Assembly: GCF_048128805.1 (NCBI RefSeq)
Contig: NC_135997.1
Coordinates: 4,193,116 to 4,257,115, forward strand
DNA length: 64,000 bases
Source: Centroberyx gerrardi
Taxonomy: Eukaryota; Chordata; Actinopteri; Beryciformes; Berycidae
Direction of reading: 5' to 3'
The position numbers and the translations under genes were made by a program. The number at the start of each line of letters is the position of its first letter. Within the stretch, counting starts at the first letter, position 1. Shown piece by piece: positions 60,116-64,000 of the stretch. The notes under the pieces are model-generated. The model made no database searches and was not told where the DNA came from. It saw only the letters and a program-made list of their open reading frames with translations.

Positions 60116-60409
60116 AAAACTGTGTAGTGGTCTGCAGCTACAAATTTTTGAACAATCAAATTGTGTATTTTTTACTGCTTTGGTGTTGCCTTTTTGAACA
60201 TTACATCATTTTGTTGAGTAAGCATAGCATCATTTTTGCGATGTTTATTCCTGTAGTCTTTCAAATAAAAATTGTAGAGAACTGGGAAACCTTGAATGGC
60301 TGTAATCAACTTCTCGTCCATTTTGCTCTTGCTTGGGGAGATGTGAGACCCACCAGGAGAGGAGGGCCAGAGTCTGTTAACATCTTCATCCAATATGCCA
60401 AAAAGTCCT

Positions 60410-61135
60410 GTCCATCACCTCTGTCCTTTAAGGAATACCACAGTTCATTCTGGTCGGTGCACTCTTATTCTTCCCATTTTGATTATTGTAACGCTCTTTT
60501 TACCTGTTTGAATAAAACTTCTTTGGACCGTCTCCAAACTGTCCAAAATGCAGCTGCTCGGCTTTTAACTAGAAACAAGAAATCACATATTACGCCAATC
60601 TTATCCTCTCTGCACTGGCTTCCAATAAAATTCCGGATCCATTTTAAAGTACTGGTCCTAACCTTTAGAGCCTTGCATGGTCAAACACCTGAGTATATTG
60701 CTGACCTTCTCCTCCCTTACACGACCAGTCGGGCTCTTACGTCTTCCGAACAAAAATTACTGGACGTCCCTCGAACCCGTTTAAAAACCCGAGGTGACCG
60801 TGCATTTCAAGTTGTTGCACCCAATTTGTGGAATGCCCTCCCCTTATCGTTGCGATCCTTAGACTCTTGTGACATCTTTAAAAAGCAGCTGAAAACGTTT
60901 TTATTCAGACAGGCTTTTGGTTAGCCTGCGGTCATTTGTTCCATTTGATTTTATTTTGCTCTTATTGGTTTTATTTCCTTGTCTGTGTTTGGAACTTTTG
61001 TCCTTTATACTGTACTTGTATATGTGTCTGTTCCTGTTTTTGTCTGTTGTTGCTGGTATTTTAATTTGTAGGCACTTGTGATTCTGTATCTGTGAAAGGT
61101 GCTATACAAATAAACTTTACTTACTTACTTACTCA
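60410..61135 (+). pseudogene. L2/CR1-type LINE: 5'-truncated 3' end
   Basis: The frame ending at 60924 carries the conserved C-terminus of L2-like LINE polymerase proteins: FDYCNALF, LQTVQNAAARLLT, SLHWLPIKFRI, FKVLVLTFRALHG, APNLWNALPLSLR. The 3' end reads GTGCTATACAAATAAACTTTA and finishes in a (CTTA)n repeat at about 61112-61131, as expected for this clade. Only the last part of the protein survives. Confidence 0.88.
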
Positions 61136-62266
61136 ATCAAATACATGGCACTCTCTTTGCCCCAAGACGCCCACACTTCTCTTTTGCTGCTGCCTGTTTA
61201 CTGTAAAAGAAGGCAAGGGCACATTCTTCTGGATGTGGTGAGGTGATTACTAAACCAACTGGCTTGGCAGCGGCCCTCCGCCTTTATTAGGAGCATCATC
61301 TTACCTGGAGTCAGACTATGATTATTATTCCATGACGACAAAATCTGTCACAAACTCAGATAGAATCAACTTCTATCTGTAGGACATTGCTGTTAACATC
61401 AGCCTTAATCAACAGTCCTTCACATCGTCTTCCTCTAGGTCATTTATACGTCAGCCCCGTTCTCTCAGTAAACTGTAGTTTACTGTCGCCCCTGCCTTCA
61501 TTTTTGTGTTCATGTAGAAGCCTTTGCTCGTTCAGCTCTCACCCTGCTGCTGCCACATTAAGAGACAGATGTTCACACTCTTAGTACTTCATCAGTTTTA
61601 TGTCTGTAGTCCAAAAGTGTTTGTATTCTGCACTGCATGTTAAATGCATTCATCATTGCGTGAGTATTGCAAATCATTCTTTGCCATTGTTATTGTCGTC
61701 TCTTGTTTCATTTTATCCAGTCTTACCTAATCTAATCTTCAGGTTTAACAGTGGCTCGCCACTCAGGCATTCCCATCATGCATGAATGCCATGGAGTCAG
61801 TTTGTTTTGGCTGTGAGATTTAAAAACAACCGGAAAAAAAACTCCCATCACTAACACAAATCAATCAAACTGAGTGGGAGTAGGAAATCTTGACAGCATT
61901 TACTGTAATAAAATTGATGTGTATTCTGTATTTTGCTTACAAAATACTTATTTTGTTACTAGATCACTCCTATTGCACTTTTATGCTGGCCTCTAATTTA
62001 CCTGAAGTACTTGAAGGACATTAAGTATCTCTTCTACAAATTGTTTGATTATGGAGAAGCTTGATGCACAACTCACTCCAACAAGAACTGTGAAGTTGTG
62101 GTTGTTCAGTATACTCCACTTTGCATTTTTCACTGTTGTTTGCTTTTCAGTATTGTTTTGATACTGTTATGTCTTCAAAGATAGAATCCGCTAAATTTTA
62201 TTTTTCTATTGTTTTACTTGTGCACAGTCTGCTCAGATACACTAAATACCAAAACTGGAAGTAACT

Positions 62267-62680
62267 ATTTACTCACATTATTGAGTAGTTTTTGAGTATT
62301 AAAGTCAGTAATTTCACTTATAGTTAAATACATTTTTGCGGAAGTATTGTACTTCACTACTATTTTAAATCATATCCAACATAAATTGTCCAACTGTGGA
62401 GCCATTCACAGTGAACAATAACTCAGCAAAGAAGAGTAATCAGGATTTACTTTGTGCACTTTATTTTGTAATATCTAATTTTTCCAATTAAAAGAATACT
62501 GTTTGAACTCTGTCCTCTCATCCTTTTAGAATTACATGGAAAAGATCACAGCTAACAATGTTATCTTCAAATGTACATTTTAATCGAAATACTTTTTACT
62601 TTTAAATGAGATACTTTTTACTTTTACTTAAGTAGATACTTACACCTGTAATTTTACTTATACTTAAGGTAACAGTGCTT
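62267..62680. mobile_element. Probable DNA-transposon remnant rich in TACTTTTACTT words
   Basis: It contains GAGTAGTTTTTGAGTATTAA at the left and ACTTTTTACTTTTACTTAAG and GTAATTTTACTTATACTTAA at the right, like a common fish repeat. The ends and superfamily are not resolved. Confidence 0.35.
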
Positions 62681-63142
62681 CTTGAGGAGGATGTTTTAAT
62701 GCTCTTTCTACTCCTTATTACTTTAATTGCAATTCAACTTTTATTGTACTCAGCTGCAGATATTGTCATCTTCTCTCATATGAGCAATAATTTGATCCTG
62801 ATGAGGTATAGTGTCTTAGAATGGCTTTCAAATCACTGGCAAACTGCACATGATTCATAACTTCAAGTATGAGTAAGTGACAATGGTGCTGATAAATTTG
62901 TTCAGTAACTTAAGGTATTAGCAGGTGACAATCATGCTGATGAACTACTATATTGTAAAAACTTTGTGATAAAAGCCCCTTGTGTTTGAGAGTATGAGTC
63001 AGAGGTGCAAAAAAATGTTGCTTTCCTGCTTTCCTGCAAATATGCATTTGGACATGTGGACCGGTAAAACCTGTCACACCACAGTCTATCGGTAAATTAT
63101 CAAGATTTTTAACCCATGTCAACTCATTTCCTTGTACTAGCC

Positions 63143-63150
63143 TTTATAAG
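63143..63150 (+). promoter_or_regulatory. TATA box of ZP-C
   Basis: TTTATAAG starts 55 bases before the ZP-C ATG, within a block that matches the ZP-B promoter (TTCCTTGTA upstream, GGGACAGATA and AGGACCATGGCTTCT downstream). Confidence 0.75.
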
Positions 63151-63197
63151 AAGCTCTGTTTAAGGGACAGATATAGGGAGACAGAACTCACAGGACC

Positions 63198-63338
63198 ATG
63201 GCTTCTGTCACACTGCTGCTGCAGCTGCTGGTTCTGGTCTCCAGTGTGTCTGCATGGCGTTACCGAAATAATTATGTGTACTATGGGGGATCAGTGACCT
63301 TCACCCCAAAAGGCCAGAATTCAGATGGGACATACGAG
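63198..63338 (+). CDS. ZP-domain protein, paralogue C (exon 1 only, cut by window end)
   Basis: The 141-nt first exon starts at an ATG in GGACCATGG context and ends at a GTAAGT donor, exactly the length of ZP-B exon 1. The 47 residues open with MASVTLLLQLLVLVSSVSAW (signal peptide) and continue with YYGGSVTFTPKGQNSDGTYE, differing from ZP-B at only a few places. The start of intron 1 is also alike (CAAGTTAAACTTTA), as is a block near 63690-63770 (AATCAGCACAAAATGAG, TGCTGATCAATGGTTTGAT). The rest of the gene lies to the right of the window, so whether it has a mucin repeat is unknown. Confidence 0.85.
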
Positions 63339-64000
63339 GTAAGTTCAAGTTAAACTTTAGGCAGTGGCAGGTGAATTTTTACTAGTAAGAGCATAGATGC
63401 TGCCTCATCCTTGCACACTTAAAGGACTTTGCTTGACAATGCCATAGCTCATCTGAAGAGGAAGAAAAGAATGTGGCTTTCATCAGAGACACAATAATGC
63501 TTTTAATATTCAGATCTTTGAGTAATTTCTCATGTTTTTGTGTTGAGCCAAGGTGAAATGCCTTTATAACAACATTTTTATCTAATCTGATTGGCAGCAA
63601 TCTTCATTTTTCATTCAACTGTGTTTTTACATGTTTATTTTTATATTTTGAGTTTTTTCTTAAGTTAATTCACAGATACACTGGAAGCCTAAGGCAATAT
63701 TCAATCAGCACAAAATGAGCATCAAACATGGCTATCAATAACAGCAAAAATGCTGATCAATGGTTTGATTATTTCCTGTCAAGACATAAAATGCATAAAT
63801 CATAATTATATAACTTTTTGCATGTGTGAATGTAACAATGTATGTGAGTGTGAACTTTAAAGGGAAAATTAATTGTGCAAGTTATTATGTTTTTACATGT
63901 GCAAAGTTATTAAATGCCTTCAAAATTACATTCTTCATTACTTCATTCTTGACAAAATGACCCTCTTTGGACATACACACGAGCAAGCTTCAGATCTAAT

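Larger units (their letters stand above)
56042..63197. other. Spacer between ZP-B and ZP-C
   Basis: It holds the ZP-B 3' UTR (to about 57530), a Tc1-like MITE, a fold-back element (58941-59523), Rex1- and L2-type LINE 3' ends (59660-61135) and a stretch of TACTTTTACTT words (about 62267-62680) like a common fish DNA transposon. No host exon is supported. Confidence 0.6.

Noticed and set aside
60127-60924. A 265-aa open frame as a host gene
   Set aside because: Its C-terminal part is the conserved end of an L2-type LINE polymerase protein, and it is followed by the LINE 3' repeat.

Overview
This is a stretch of a teleost (ray-finned fish) nuclear genome. The genes are split by GT-AG introns. 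The introns and spacers are full of fish-type non-autonomous DNA transposons, Rex1- and L2-type LINE 3' ends, tRNA-derived SINEs and dinucleotide repeats. No prokaryotic or organellar feature is present. Exon models were built by hand from splice sites and reading phase. The three complete models (arfgap2 and ZP proteins A and B) each sum to a whole number of codons.

Layout, left to right. (1) 418-2751, plus strand: the last five exons of pex16, the peroxisomal membrane biogenesis factor. (2) 2752-6533: a tail-to-tail spacer holding both 3' UTRs. (3) 6534-18732, minus strand: a complete 16-exon arfgap2 (536 aa), the coatomer-linked Arf1 GTPase-activating protein. A CRE-like site and a YY1-like motif lie at its start. 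(4) 20680-31151, plus strand: a 13-exon gene for a secreted/type I membrane ZP-domain protein (ZP-A, 748 aa). (5) 31152-41910: a gene-poor, repeat-rich spacer. (6) 41911-56041, plus strand: a 13-exon paralogue (ZP-B, 1143 aa). Its fifth exon has grown into a roughly 1.2 kb in-frame minisatellite coding a Thr/Gly/Ala mucin-like domain. (7) 56042-63197: a spacer with LINE and fold-back element remnants. (8) 63198 onward: exon 1 of a third paralogue (ZP-C), cut by the window edge. Its promoter, signal peptide and intron 1 are very close to those of ZP-B.

PEX16 and ARFGAP2 are housekeeping proteins (peroxisome assembly; Golgi-ER COPI traffic). The ZP-A/B/C genes are a local tandem family encoding predicted cell-surface or secreted, possibly filament-forming proteins: signal peptide, an N-terminal Cys-rich module with a DPDGDxVRCR motif, a C-terminal ZP domain, one membrane anchor and a short basic tail. 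I cannot name this family with confidence. The most interesting features are the mucin repeat, gained by ZP-B alone and placed directly after an RRKR furin-type site, and the apparent loss in ZP-B of the RRRKR site that ZP-A keeps between its ZP domain and membrane anchor.
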